Below, one piece after another: positions 37,601 to 52,600 of a stretch of 64,000 bases of DNA. The stretch lies in NCBI GenBank assembly GCA_916610825.1, contig OU744452.1, positions 12,814,110 to 12,878,109 of the forward strand, read 5' to 3'. The notes below the pieces were generated by a model. It searched no databases and was not told the DNA's origin. It saw only the letters and a list, made by a program, of their open reading frames with translations. Position numbers and translations under genes: made by a program. Source of the DNA: Haliclystus octoradiatus (lineage: Eukaryota; Cnidaria; Staurozoa; Stauromedusae; Haliclystidae). Position 1 is the first letter of the stretch. Each line of letters opens with the position of its first letter.

Positions 37601-40600
37601 TATTCATCATTTAATGGCAGTGAAACATTGGAGGCTGTATCATCAATAGACACATCTTATAACGCAAGTGTGCCTGCAATTGCATCTACTGCTGTATCTG
37701 AAAGAAATGGATCTATTGTACAATCATCATTTACGTTGACTCCATTGGTTATTCCAACAATGAGTAGCTTGTATTCATCATTTAATGGCAGTGAAACATT
37801 GGAGGCTGTATCATCAATAGACACATCTTATAACGCAAGTGTGCCTGCAATTGCATCTACTGCTGTATCTGAAAGAAATGGATCTATTGTACAATCATCA
37901 TTTACGTTGACTCCATTGGTTATTCCAACAATGAGTAGCTTGTATTCATCATTTAATGGCAGTGAAACATTGGAGACTGTATCATCAATAGACACATCTT
38001 TTAACGCAATTATGCCTGCAGTTGCATCTACTGCAGTATCTGAAAGAAATGGATCTATTGTACTATCTTTATCTATGTTGACTCCATTGGTTATTCCAAC
38101 AATGAGTAGCTTGTATTCATCATTTAATGGCAGTGAAACATTGGAGACCGTATCATCAATAGACACATCTTTTAACGCAAGTATGCCTGCAGTTGCATCT
38201 ACTGCAGTATCTGAAAGAAATGGATCTATTGTACTATCTTTATCTATGTTGACTCCATTGGTTATTCCAACAATGAGTAGCTTGTATTCATCATTTAATG
38301 GCAGTGAAACATTGGAGACCGTATCATCAATAGACACATCTTTTAACGCAAGTAATCCTGCAATTGCATCTACTGCAGTATCTGAAAGAAATGGATCTAT
38401 TGTACAATCATCATTTACGTTGACTCCATTGGTTATTCCAAAAATGAGTAGCTTGTATTCATCATTTAATGGCAGTGAAACATTGGAGACTGTATCATCA
38501 ATAGACACATCTTTTAACGCAATTATGCCTGCAGTTGCATCTACTGCAGTATCTGAAAGAAATGGATCTATTGTACAATCATTTACGTTGACTCCATTGG
38601 TTATTCCAAAAATGAGTAGCTTGTATTCATTATTTAATGGCAGTGAAACATTGGAGACTGTATCATCAATAGACACATCTTATAACGCAAGTATGCCTGC
38701 AATTGCATCTACTACAGTATCTGAAAGAAATGGATCTATTGTACAATCATCATTTACGTTGACTCCATTGGTTATTCCAACAATGAGTAGCTTTTATTCA
38801 TCATTTAATGGCAGTGAAACATTGGAGACTGTATCATCAATAGACACATCTTTTAACGCAAGTATGCCTGCAATTGCATCTACTGCAGTATCTGAAAGAA
38901 ATGGATATATTGTGCAATCATCATTTACGTTGACTCCATTGGTAATTCCAACAATGAGTAGCTTGTATTCATCATTTAATGGCAGTGAAACATTGGAGAC
39001 TGTATCATCAATAGACACATCTTATAACGCAAGCGTGCCTGCAATTGCATCTACTGCTTTATCTGAAAGAAATGGATCTATTGTACAATCATCATTTACG
39101 TTGACTCCATTGGTTATTCCAACAATGAGTAGCTTGTATTCATCATTTAATGGCAGTGAAATCTTGGAGGCTGTATCATCAATAGACACATCTTTTTACG
39201 CAAGTATGCCTGCAATTGCATCTACTGCAGTATCTGGAAGAAATGGATCTATTGTACTATCATTATCTACGTTGAATCCATTGGTTAGTCCAACAATGAC
39301 TATCTTGTATTCATCATTTAATGTCAGTGAAACATTGGACACTGTATCATCAATATACACATCTTTTAACGCAATTAGGCCTGCAGTTGAATCTACTGCA
39401 GTATCTGAAAGAATTGGATCTATTGTACTATCATTATCTACGTTGACTCCATTGGTTATTCCAACAATGAGTAGCTTGTATTCATCATTTAATGGCAGTG
39501 AAACATTGGAGACTGTATCATCAATAGACACATCTTTTAACGCAAGTATGCCTGCAATTGCATCTACTGCTGTATCTGAAAGAAATGGATATATTGTGCA
39601 ATCATCATTTACGTTGACTCCATTGGTAATTCCAACAATGAGTAGCTTGTATTCATCATTTAATGGCAGTGAAACATTGGAGATTGTATCATTAATAGAC
39701 ACATCTTATAACGCAAGCGTGCCTGCAATCGCATCTACTGCTGTATCTGAAAGAAATGGATCTATTGTACAATCATCATTTACGTTGACTCCATTGGTTA
39801 TTCCAACAATGAGTAGCTTGTATTCATCATTTAATGGCAGTGAAATCTTGGAGGCTGTATCATCAATAGACACATCTTTTTACGCAAGTATGCCTGCAAT
39901 TGCATCTACTGCAGTATCTGGAAGAAATGGATCTATTGTACTATCATTATCTACGTTGAATCCATTGGTTAGTCCAACAATGACTAGCTTGTATTCATCA
40001 TTTAATGTCAGTGAAACATTGGACACTGTATCATCAATATACACATCTTTTAACGCAATTAGTCCTGCAGTTGAATCTACTGCAGTATCTGAAAGAAATG
40101 GATCTATTGTACTATCACTATCTACGTCGACTCCATTGGTTATTCCAACAATGAGTAGCTTGTATTCATCATTTAATGGCAGTGAAACATTGGAGACTGT
40201 ATCATCAATAGACACATCTTTTAACGCAAGTTTTCCTGCAATTGCATCTACTGCAGTATCTCAAAGAAATGGGTCTATTGTACAATCATTATCTACGTTG
40301 ACTCCATTGGTTATTCCAACAATGAGTAGCTTGTATTCATCATTTAGTGGCAGTGAAACATTGGAGACTGTATCATCAATAGACACATCTTATAACGCAA
40401 GTATGCCTGCAATTGCATCTACTGCTGTGTCTGAAAGAAATGGATCTATTGTACAATCATCATTTACATTGACTCCATTGGTTATTCCAACAATGAGTAG
40501 CTTGTATTCATCATTTAATGGCAGTGAAACATTTAAGATTGTATCACCAATAAACACATCTTTTAACGCAAGTATTCCTGCAATTGCATCTACTGCAGCA

Positions 40601-43600
40601 TCTCAAAGAAATGGGTCTATTGTACAATCATTATCTACGTTGACTCCATTGGTTATTCCAACAATGAGTAGCTTGTATTCATCATTTAATGGCAGTGAAA
40701 CATTGGAGACTGTATCATCAATAGACACATCTTTTAACGCAAGTATGCCTGCAGTTGCATCTACTGCAGTATCTGAAAGAAATGGATCTATTGTACAATC
40801 ATCATTTACGTTGACTCCATTGGTTATTCCATTAATGAGTAGCTTGTATTCATCATTTAATGGCAGTGAAACATTGGAGACTGTATCATCAATAGACACA
40901 TCTTTTAACGCAAGTAATCCTGCAATTGCATCTACTGCAGTATCTGAAAGAAATGGATCTATTGTACAATCATCATTTACGTTGACTCCATTGGTTATTC
41001 CAAAAATGAGTAGCTTGTATTCATCATTTAATGGCAGTGAAACATTGGAGACTGTATCATCAATAGACACATCTTTTAACGCAAGTTTTCCTGCAATTGC
41101 ATCTACTGCAGTATCTCAAAGAAATGGGTCTATTGTACAATCATTATCTACGTTGACTCCATTGGTTATTCCAACAATGAGTAGCTTGTATTCATCATTT
41201 AGTGGCAGTGAAACATTGGAGACTGTATCATCAATAGACACATCTTATAACGCAAGTATGCCTGCAATTGCATCTACTGCTGTGTCTGAAAGAAATGGAT
41301 CTATTGTACAATCATCATTTACATTGACTCCATTGGTTATTCCAACAATGAGTAGCTTGTATTCATCATTTAATGGCAGTGAAACATTTAAGATTGTATC
41401 ACCAATAAACACATCTTTTAACGCAAGTATTCCTGCAATTGCATCTACTGCAGCATCTCAAAGAAATGGGTCTATTGTACAATCATTATCTACGTTGACT
41501 CCATTGGTTATTCCAACAATGAGTAGCTTGTATTCATCATTTAATGGCAGTGAAACATTGGAGACTGTATCATCAATAGACACATCTTTTAACGCAAGTA
41601 TGCCTGCAGTTGCATCTACTGCAGTATCTGAAAGAAATGGATCTATTGTACAATCATCATTTACGTTGACTCCATTGGTTATTCCATTAATGAGTAGCTT
41701 GTATTCATCATTTAATGGCAGTGAAACATTGGAGACTGTATCATCAATAGACACATCTTTTAACGCAAGTAATCCTGCAATTGCATCTACTGCAGTATCT
41801 GAAAGAAATGGATCTATTGTACAATCATCATTTACGTTGACTCCATTGGTTATTCCAAAAATGAGTAGCTTGTATTCATCATTTAATGGCAGTGAAACAT
41901 TGGAGACTGTATCATCAATAGACACATCTTTTAACGCAATTATGCCTGCAGTTGCATCTACTGCAGTATCTGAAAGAAATGGATCTATTGTACAATCATT
42001 TACGTTGACTCCATTGGTTATTCCAAAAATGAGTAGCTTGTATTCATTATTTAATGGCAGTGAAACATTGGAGACTGTATCATCAATAGACACATCTTTT
42101 ATCGCAATTATGCCTGCAGTTGCATCTACTGCAGTATCTGAAAGAAATGGATCTATTGTACTATCTTTATCTACGTTGACTCCATTGGTTATTCCAACAA
42201 TGAGTAGCTTGTATTCATCATTTAATGGCAGTGAAACATTGGAGACCGTATCATCAATAGACACATCTTTTAACGCAAGTATGCCTGCAATTGCATCTAC
42301 TGCTGTATCTGAAAGAAATGGATCTATTGTGCAATCATCATTTACGTTGACTCCATTGGTTATTCCAACAATGAGTAGCTTGTATTCATCATTTAATGGC
42401 AGTGAAACATTGGAGACCGTATCATCAATAGACACATCTTTTAACGCAAGTATGCCTGCAGTTGCATCTACTGCAGTATCTGAAAGAAATGGATCTATTG
42501 TACAATCATCATTTACGTTGACTCCATTGGTTATTCCAACAATGAGTAGCTTTTATTCATCATTTAATGGCAGTGAAACATTGGAGACTGTATCATCAAT
42601 AGACACATCTTTTAACGCAAGTATGCCTGCAATTGCATCTACTGCTGTATCTGAAAGAAATGGATCTATTGTGCAATCATCATTTACGTTGACTCCATTG
42701 GTAATTCCAACAATGAGTAGCTTGTATTCATCATTTAATGGCAGTGAAACATTGGAGACTGTATCATCAATAGACACATCTTATAACGCTAGTGTGCCTG
42801 CAATTGCATCTACTGCTGTATCTGAAAGAAATGGATCTATTGTACAATCATCATTTACGTTGACTCCATTGGTTATTCCAACAATGAGTAGCTTGTATTC
42901 ATCATTTAATGGCAGTGAAACATTGGAGACCTTATCATCAATAGACACATCTTTTAACGCAAGTATGCCTGCAATTGCATCTACTGCAGTATCTGAAAGA
43001 AATGGATCTATTGTACAATCATCTTTTACGTTGACTTCATTGGTTATTCCAACAATGAGTAGCTTGTATTCATCATTTGATGGCAGTGAAACATTGGAGA
43101 CTGTATCATCAATAGACACATCTTATAACGCAAGTATGCCTGCAGTTGCATCTACTGCAGTATCTGAAAGAAATGGATCTATCGTACAATCATCATTTAC
43201 GTTGACTCCATTGGTTATTCCAACAATGAGTAGCTTGTATTCATCATTTAATGGCAGTGAAACATTGGAGGCTGTATCATCAATAGACACATCTTATAAC
43301 GCAAGTGTGCCTGCAATTGCATCTACTGCTGTATCTGAAAGAAATGGATCTATTGTACAATCATCATTTACGTTGACTCCATTGGTTATTCCAACAATGA
43401 GTAGCTTGTATTCATCATTTAATGGCAGTGAAACATTGGAGGCTGTATCATCAATAGACACATCTTATAACGCAAGTGTGCCTGCAATTGCATCTACTGC
43501 TGTATCTGAAAGAAATGGATCTATTGTACAATCATCATTTACGTTGACTCCATTGGTTATTCCAACAATGAGTAGCTTGTATTCATCATTTAATGGCAGT

Positions 43601-46600
43601 GAAACATTGGAGACTGTATCATCAATAGACACATCTTTTAACGCAATTATGCCTGCAGTTGCATCTACTGCAGTATCTGAAAGAAATGGATCTATTGTAC
43701 TATCTTTATCTATGTTGACTCCATTGGTTATTCCAACAATGAGTAGCTTGTATTCATCATTTAATGGCAGTGAAACATTGGAGACCGTATCATCAATAGA
43801 CACATCTTTTAACGCAAGTATGCCTGCAGTTGCATCTACTGCAGTATCTGAAAGAAATGGATCTATTGTACTATCTTTATCTATGTTGACTCCATTGGTT
43901 ATTCCAACAATGAGTAGCTTGTATTCATCATTTAATGGCAGTGAAACATTGGAGACCGTATCATCAATAGACACATCTTTTAACGCAAGTATGCCTGAAG
44001 TTGCATCTACTGCAGTATCTGAAAGAAATGGATCTATTGTACAATCATCATTTACGTTGACTCCATTGGTTATTCCAACAATGAGTAGCTTTTATTCATC
44101 ATTTAATGGCAATGAAACATTGGAGACTGTATCATCAATAGACACATCTTTTAACGCAAGTATGCCTGCAATTGCATCTACTGCTGTATCTGAAAGAAAT
44201 GGATCTATTGTGCAATCATCATTTACGTTGACTCCATTGGTAATTCCAACAATGAGTAGCTTGTATTCATCATTTACTGGCAGTGAAACATTGGAGACTG
44301 TATCATCAATAGACACATCTTATAACGCAATTATGCCTGCAGTTGCATCTACTGCAGTATCTGAAAGAAATGGATCTATTGTACAATCATCATTTACGTT
44401 GACTCCATTGGTTATTCCAACAATGAGTAGCTTGTATTCATCATTTAATGGCAGTCAAACATTGGAGACTGTATCATCAATAGACACATCTTTTAACACA
44501 AGTATGCCTGCAGTTGCATCTACTGCAGTATCTGAAAGAAATGGATCTAGTGTACTATCATTATCTACGTTGAATCCATTGGTTATTCCAACAATGAGTA
44601 GCTTGCATTCATCATTTAATGGCAGTCAAACATTGGAGACTGTATCATCAATAGACACATCTTATAACGCAAGTGTGCCTGCAATTGCATCTACTGCAGT
44701 ATCTGAAAGAAATGGATCTATTGTACAATCATCATTTACGTTGACTCCATTGGTTATTCCAACAATGAGTAGCTTGTATTCATCATTTAATGGCAGTCAA
44801 ACATTGGAGACTGTATCATCAATAGACACATTTTTTAACGCAAGTATGCCTGCAGTTGCATCTACTGCTGTATCTGAAAGAAATGGATCTAGTGTACTAT
44901 CATTATCTACGTTGAATCCATTGGTTATTCCAACAATGAGTAGCTTGCATTCATCATTTAATGGCAGTGAAACATTGGAGACTGTATCATCAATAGACAC
45001 ATCTTTTAACACAAGTATGCCTGCAATTGCATCTACTGCAGTATCTGAAAGAAATGGATCTATTGTACTATCATTATCTATGTTGACTCCATTGGTTATT
45101 CCAACAATGAGTAGCTTGTATTCATCATTTAATGGCAGTGAAACATTGGAGACTGTATCATCAATAGACACATCTTTTAACGCAAGTATGCCTGCAGTTG
45201 CATCTACTGCAGTATCTGAAGGAAATGGATCTATTGTACAATCATCATTTACGTTGACTCCATTGGTTATTCCAACAATGAGTAGCTTGTATTCATCATT
45301 TAATGGCAGTGAAACATTGGAGACTGTATCATCAACAGACACATCTTTTGACGCAAGTATGCCTGCAATTGCATCTACTGCTGTATCTGAAAGAAATGGA
45401 TCTATTGTACAATCATCATTTACGTTGACTCCATTGGTTATTCCAACAATGAGTAGCTTGTATTCATCATTTAATGGCAGTGAAACATTGGAGACTGTAT
45501 CATCAATAGACACATCTTTTAACGCAAGTATGCCTGCAGTTGCATCTACTGCAGTATCTGAAAGAAATGGATCTATTGTACAATCATCTTTTACGTTGAC
45601 TTCATTGGTTATTCCAACAATGAGTAGCTTGTATTCATCATTTGTTGGCAGTGAAACATTGGAGAGTGAGACTGTATCATCAATAGACACATCTTTTAAC
45701 GCAAGTATGCCTGCAGTTGCATCTACTGCAGTATCTGAAAGAAATGGATCTATTGTACAATCATCATTTACGTTGACTCCATTGGTAATTCCAACAATGA
45801 GTAGCTTGTATTCATCATTTAATGGCAGTGAAACATTGGAGACTGTATCATCAATAGACACATCTTATAACGCAAGTGTGCCTGCAATTGCATCTACTGC
45901 TGTATCTGAAAGAAATGGATCTATTGTACAATCATCATTTACGTTGACTCAATTCGTTATTCCAACAATGAGTAGCTTGTATTCATCATTTAATGGCAGT
46001 GAAACATTGGAGACTGTATCATCAATAGACACATCTTATAACGCAAGTGTGCCTGCAATTGCATCTACTGCTGTATCTGAAAGAAATGGATCTATTGTAC
46101 AATCATCATTTACGTTGACTCAATTCGTTATTCCAACAATGAGTAGCTTGTATTCATCATTTAATGGCAGTGAAACATTGGAGACTGTATCATCAATAGA
46201 CACATCTTATAACGCAAGTATGCCTGCAATTGCATCTACTGCTGTATCTGAAATAAATGGATCTATTGTACAATCATCATTTACGTTGACTCCATTGGTT
46301 ATTCCAACAATGAGTAGCTTGTATTCATCATTTACTTTCAGTGAAACATTGGAGACTGTATCATCAATAGACACATCTTATAACGCAAGTGTGCCTGCAA
46401 TTGCATCTACTGCAGTATCTGAAAGAAATGGATCTATTGTACAATCATCATTTACGTTGACTTCATTGGTTATTCCAACATTGAGTAGCTTGTATTCATC
46501 ATTTAATGGCAGTGAAACATTGGAGACTGTATCATCAATAGACACATCTTTTAACGCAAGTATGCCTGCAGTTGCATCTACTGCAGTATCTGAAAGAAAT

Positions 46601-49600
46601 GGATCTATTGTACAATTATCATTTACGTTGACTCCATTGGTTATTCCAACAATGAGTAGCTTGTATTCATCATTTAATGGCAGTGAAACATTGGAGACTG
46701 TATCATCAATAGACACATCTTTTAACGCAAGTATGCCTGCAGTTGCATCTACTCCAGTATCTGAAAGAAATGGATCTATTGTACAATCATCATTTACGTT
46801 GACTCCATTGGTAATTCCAACAATGAGTAGCTTGTATTCATCATTTAATGGCAGTGAAACATTGGAGACTGTATCATCAATAGACACATCTTTTAACGCA
46901 AGTGTGCCTGCAATTGCATCTACTGCAGCATCTGAAAGAAATGGGTCTATTGTACAATCATTATCTACGTTGACTCCATTGGTTATTCCAACAATGAGTA
47001 GCTTGTATTCATCTTTTAATGGCAGTGAAACATTGGAGACTGTATCATCAATAGACACATCTTTTAACGCAAGTATGCCTGCAGTTGCATCTACTGCAGT
47101 ATCTGAAGGAAATGGATCTATTGTACAATCATCATTTACGTTGACTCCATTGGTTATTCCAACAATGAGTAGCTTGTATTCATCATTTAATGGCAGTGAA
47201 ACATTGGAGACTGTATCATCAACAGACACATCTTTTGACGCAAGTATGCCTGCAATTGCATCTACTGCTGTATCTGAAAGAAATGGATCTATTGTACAAT
47301 CATCATTTACGTTGACTCCATTGGTTATTCCAACAATGAGTAGCTTGTATTCATCATTTAATGGCAGTGAAACATTGGAGACTGTATCATCAATAGACAC
47401 ATCTTTTAACGCAAGTATGCCTGCAGTTGCATCTACTGCAGTATCTGAAAGAAATGGATCTATTGTACAATCATCTTTTACGTTGACTTCATTGGTTATT
47501 CCAACAATGAGTAGCTTGTATTCATCATTTGTTGGCAGTGAAACATTGGAGACTGTATCATCAATAGACACATCTTATAACGCAAGTATGCCTGCAGTTG
47601 CATCTACTGCAGTATCTGAAAGAAATGGATCTATTGTACAATCATCATTTACGTTGACTCCATTGGTTATTCCAACAATGAGTAGCTTGTATTCATCATT
47701 TAATGGCAGTGAAACATTGGAGACTGTATCATCAATAGACACATCTTTTAACGCAAGTATGCCTGCAGTTGCATCTACTGCAGTATCTGAAAGAAATGGA
47801 TCTATTGTACAATCATCATTTACGTTGACTCCATTGGTAATTCCAACAATGAGTAGCTTGTATTCATCATTTAATGGCAGTGAAACATTGGAGACTGTAT
47901 CATCAATAGACACATCTTATAACGCAAGTGTGCCTGCAATTGCATCTACTGCTGTATCTGAAAGAAATGGATCTATTGTACAATCATCATTTACGTTGAC
48001 TCAATTCGTTATTCCAACAATGAGTAGCTTGTATTCATCATTTAATGGCAGTGAAACATTGGAGACTGTATCATCAATAGACACATCTTATAACGCAAGT
48101 GTGCCTGCAATTGCATCTACTGCTGTATCTGAAAGAAATGGATCTATTGTACAATCATCATTTACGTTGACTCAATTCGTTATTCCAACAATGAGTAGCT
48201 TGTATTCATCATTTAATGGCAGTGAAACATTGGAGACTGTATCATCAATAGACACATCTTATAACGCAAGTATGCCTGCAATTGCATCTACTGCTGTATC
48301 TGAAATAAATGGATCTATTGTACAATCATCATTTACGTTGACTCCATTGGTTATTCCAACAATGAGTAGCTTGTATTCATCATTTACTTTCAGTGAAACA
48401 TTGGAGACTGTATCATCAATAGACACATCTTATAACGCAAGTGTGCCTGCAATTGCATCTACTGCTGTATCTGAAAGAAATGGATCTATTGTACAATCAT
48501 CATTTACGTTGACTTCATTGGTTATTCCAACATTGAGTAGCTTGTATTCATCATTTAATGGCAGTGAAACATTGGAGACTGTATCATCAATAGACACATC
48601 TTTTAACGCAAGTATGCCTGCAGTTGCATCTACTGCAGTATCTGAAAGAAATGGATCTATTGTACAATCATCATTTACGTTGACTCCATTGGTTATTCCA
48701 ACAATGAGTAGCTTGTATTCATCATTTAATGGCAGTGAAACATTGGAGACTGTATCATCAATAGACACATCTTTTAACGCAAGTATGCCTGCAGTTGCAT
48801 CTACTGCAGTATCTGAAAGAAATGGATCTATTGTACAATCATCATTTACGTTGACTCCATTGGTAATTCCAACAATGAGTAGCTTGTATTCATCATTTAA
48901 TGGCAGTGAAACATTGGAGACTGTATCATCAATAGACACATCTTTTAACGCAAGTATGCCTGCAATTGCATCTACTGCTGTATCTGAAAGAAATGGATCT
49001 ATTGTACAATCATCATTTACGTTGACTCCATTGGTTATTCCAACAATGAGTAGCTTTTATTCATCATTTAATGGCAGTGAAACATTGGAGACTGTATCAT
49101 CAATAGACACATCTTTTAACGCAAGTAATCCTGCAATTGCATCTACTGCAGTATCTGAAAGAAATGGATCTATTGTACAATCATCATTTACGTTGACTCC
49201 ATTGGTTATTCCAACAATGAGTAGCTTGTATTCATCATTTAATGGCAGTGAAACATCGGAGACTGTATCATCAATAGACACATCTTATAACGCAAGTATG
49301 CCTGCAATTGCATCTACTGCAGCATCTGAAAGAAATGGGTCTATTGTACAATCATTATCTACGTTGACTCCATTGGTTATTCCAACAATGAGTAGCTTGT
49401 ATTCATCTTTTAATGGCAGTGAAACATTGGAGACTGTATCATCAATAGACACATCTTTTAACGCAAGTAATCCTGCAGTTGCATCTACTGCAGTATCTGA
49501 AAGAAATGGATCTATTGTACAATCATCATTTACGTTGACTCCATTGGTTATTCCAACAATGAGTAGCTTGTATTCATCATTTAATGGCAGTGAAACATTG

Positions 49601-52600
49601 GAGACTGTATCATCAATAGACACATCTTTTAACGCAAGTATGCCTGCAATTGCATCTACTGCTGTATCTGAAAGAAATGGATCTATTGTACAATCATCAT
49701 TTACGTTGACTCCATTGGTTATTCCAGCAATGAGTAGCTTTTATTCATCATTTAATGGCAGTGAAACATTGGAGACTGTATCATCAATAGACACATCTTT
49801 TAACGCAAGTAATCCTGCAATTGCATCTACTGCAGTATCTGAAAGAAATGGATCTATTGTACAATCATCATTTACGTTGACTCCATTGGTTATTCCAACA
49901 ATGAGTAGCTTGTATTCATCATTTAATGGCAGTGAAACATCGGAGACTGTATCATCAATAGACACATCTTATAACGCAAGTATGCCTGCAATTGCATCTA
50001 CTGCAGCATCTGAAAGAAATGGGTCTATTGTACAATCATTATCTACGTTGACTCCATTGGTTATTCCAACAATGAGTAGCTTGCATTCATCTTTTAATGG
50101 CAGTGAAACATTGGAGACTGTATCATCAATAGACACATCTTTTAACGCAAGTAATCCTGCAGTTGCATCTACTGCAGTATCTGAAAGAAATGGATCTATT
50201 GTACAATCATCATTTACGTTGACTCCATTGGTTATTCCAACAATGAGTAGCTTGTATTCATCATTTAATGGCAGTGAAACATTGGAGACTGTATCATCAA
50301 TAGACACATCTTTTAACGCAAGTATGCCTGCAGTTGCATCTACTGCAGTATCTGAAAGAAATGGATCTATTGTACAATCATCATTTACGTTGACTCCATT
50401 GGTAATTCCAACAATGAGTAGCTTGTATTCATCATTTAATGGCAGTGAAACATTGGAGACGGTATCATCAATAGACACATCCTTTAACGCAAGTGTGCCT
50501 GCAATTGCATCTACTGCTGTATCTGAAAGAAATGGATCTATTGTACAATCATCATTTACGTTGACTCCATTGGTTATTCCAACAATGAGTAGCTTGTATT
50601 CATCATTTACTTTCAGTGAAACATTGGAGACTGTATCATCAATAGACACATCTTATAACGCAAGTGTGCCTGCAATTGCATCTACTGCAGTATCTGAAAG
50701 AAATGGATCTATTGTACAATCATCATTTACGTTGACTCCATTGGTTATTCCAACATTGAGTAGCTTGTATTCATCATTTAATGGCAGTGAAACATTGGAG
50801 ACTGTATCATCAATATACACATCTTTTAACACAATTAGGCCTGCAGTTGCATCTACTGCAGTATCTGAAAGAAATGGATCTATTGTACAATCATCATTTA
50901 CGTTGACTGCATTGGTTATTCCAACAATGAGTAGCTTGTATTCATCATTTAATGGCAGTGAAACATTGGAGACTGTATCATCAATAGACACATCTTTTAA
51001 CGCAAGTGTGCCTGCAGTTGCATCTACTGCAGTATCTGAAAGAAATGGATCTATTGTACAATCATCATTTACGTTGACTCCATTGGTAATTCCAACAATG
51101 AGTAGCTTGTATTCATCATTTAATGGCAGTGAAACATTGGAGACTGTATCATCAATAGACGCATCTTATAACGCAAGTGTGCCTGCAATTGCATCTACTG
51201 CTGTATCTGAAAGAAATGGATCTATTGTAAAATCATCATTTACATTGACTCCATTGGTTATTCCAACAATGAGTAGCTTGTATTCATCATTTAATGGCAG
51301 TGAAACATTGGAGACTGTATCATCAATAGACACATCTTTTAACGCAAGTATGCCTGCAGTTGCATCTACTGCAGTATCTGAAAGAAATGGATCTATTGTA
51401 CAATCATCATTTACGTTGACTCCATTGGTAATTCCAACAATGAGTAGCTTGTATTCATCATTTGATGGCAGTGAAACATTGGAGACTGTATCATCAATAG
51501 ACACATCTTATAACGCAAGTGTGCCTGCATTTGCATCTACTGCTGTATCTGAAAGAAATGGATCTATTGTACAATCATCATTTACGTTGACTCCATTGGT
51601 TATTCCAACAATGAGTAGCTTGTATTCATCATTTAATGTCAGTGAAACATTGGAGACTGTATTATCAATAGACACATCTTATAACGCAATTGTGCCTGCA
51701 ATTGCATCTACTGCTGTATCTGAAAGAAATGGATCTATTGTACAATCATCATTTACGTTGACCCCATTGGTTATTCCAACAATGAGTAGCTTGTATTCAT
51801 CATTTAATGGCAGTGAAACATTGGAGACTGTATCATCAATTGACACATCTTTTAACGCAAGTATGCCTGCAATTGCATCTACTGCAGTTTCTGCAGGAAA
51901 TGGATCTATTGTACAATCATCATTTAAGTTGACTCCATTGGTTATTCCAACAATGAGTAGCTTGTACTCATCATTTAATGGCAGTGAAACATTGGAGACT
52001 GTATCATCAATAGACACATCTTTTAACGCAAGTGTGCCTGCAATTGCATCTACTGCTGTATCTGAAAGAAATGGATCTATTGTACAATCATCATTTACGT
52101 TGACTCCATTGGTTATTCCAACAATGAGTAGCTTGTACTCATCATTTAATGGCAGTGAAACATTGGAGACTATATCATCAATAGACACATCTTTTAACGC
52201 AAGTGTGCCTGCAATTGCATCTACTGCTGTATCTGAAAGAAATGGATCTATTGTACAATCATCATTTACGTTGACTCCATTGGTTATTCCAGCAATGAGT
52301 AGCTTGTATTCATCATTTAATGGCAGTGAAACATTGGAGACTGTATCATCAATAGACACATCTTTTAACGCAAGTAATCCTGCAATTGCATCTACTGCAG
52401 TATCTGAAAGAAATGGATCTATTGTACAATCATCATTTACGTTGACTCCATTGGTTATTCCAACAATGAGTAGCTTGTATTCATCATTTAATGGCAGTGA
52501 AACATCGGAGACTGTATCATCAATAGACACATCTTATAACGCAAGTATGCCTGCAATTGCATCTACTGCAGCATCTGAAAGAAATGGGTCTATTGTACAA

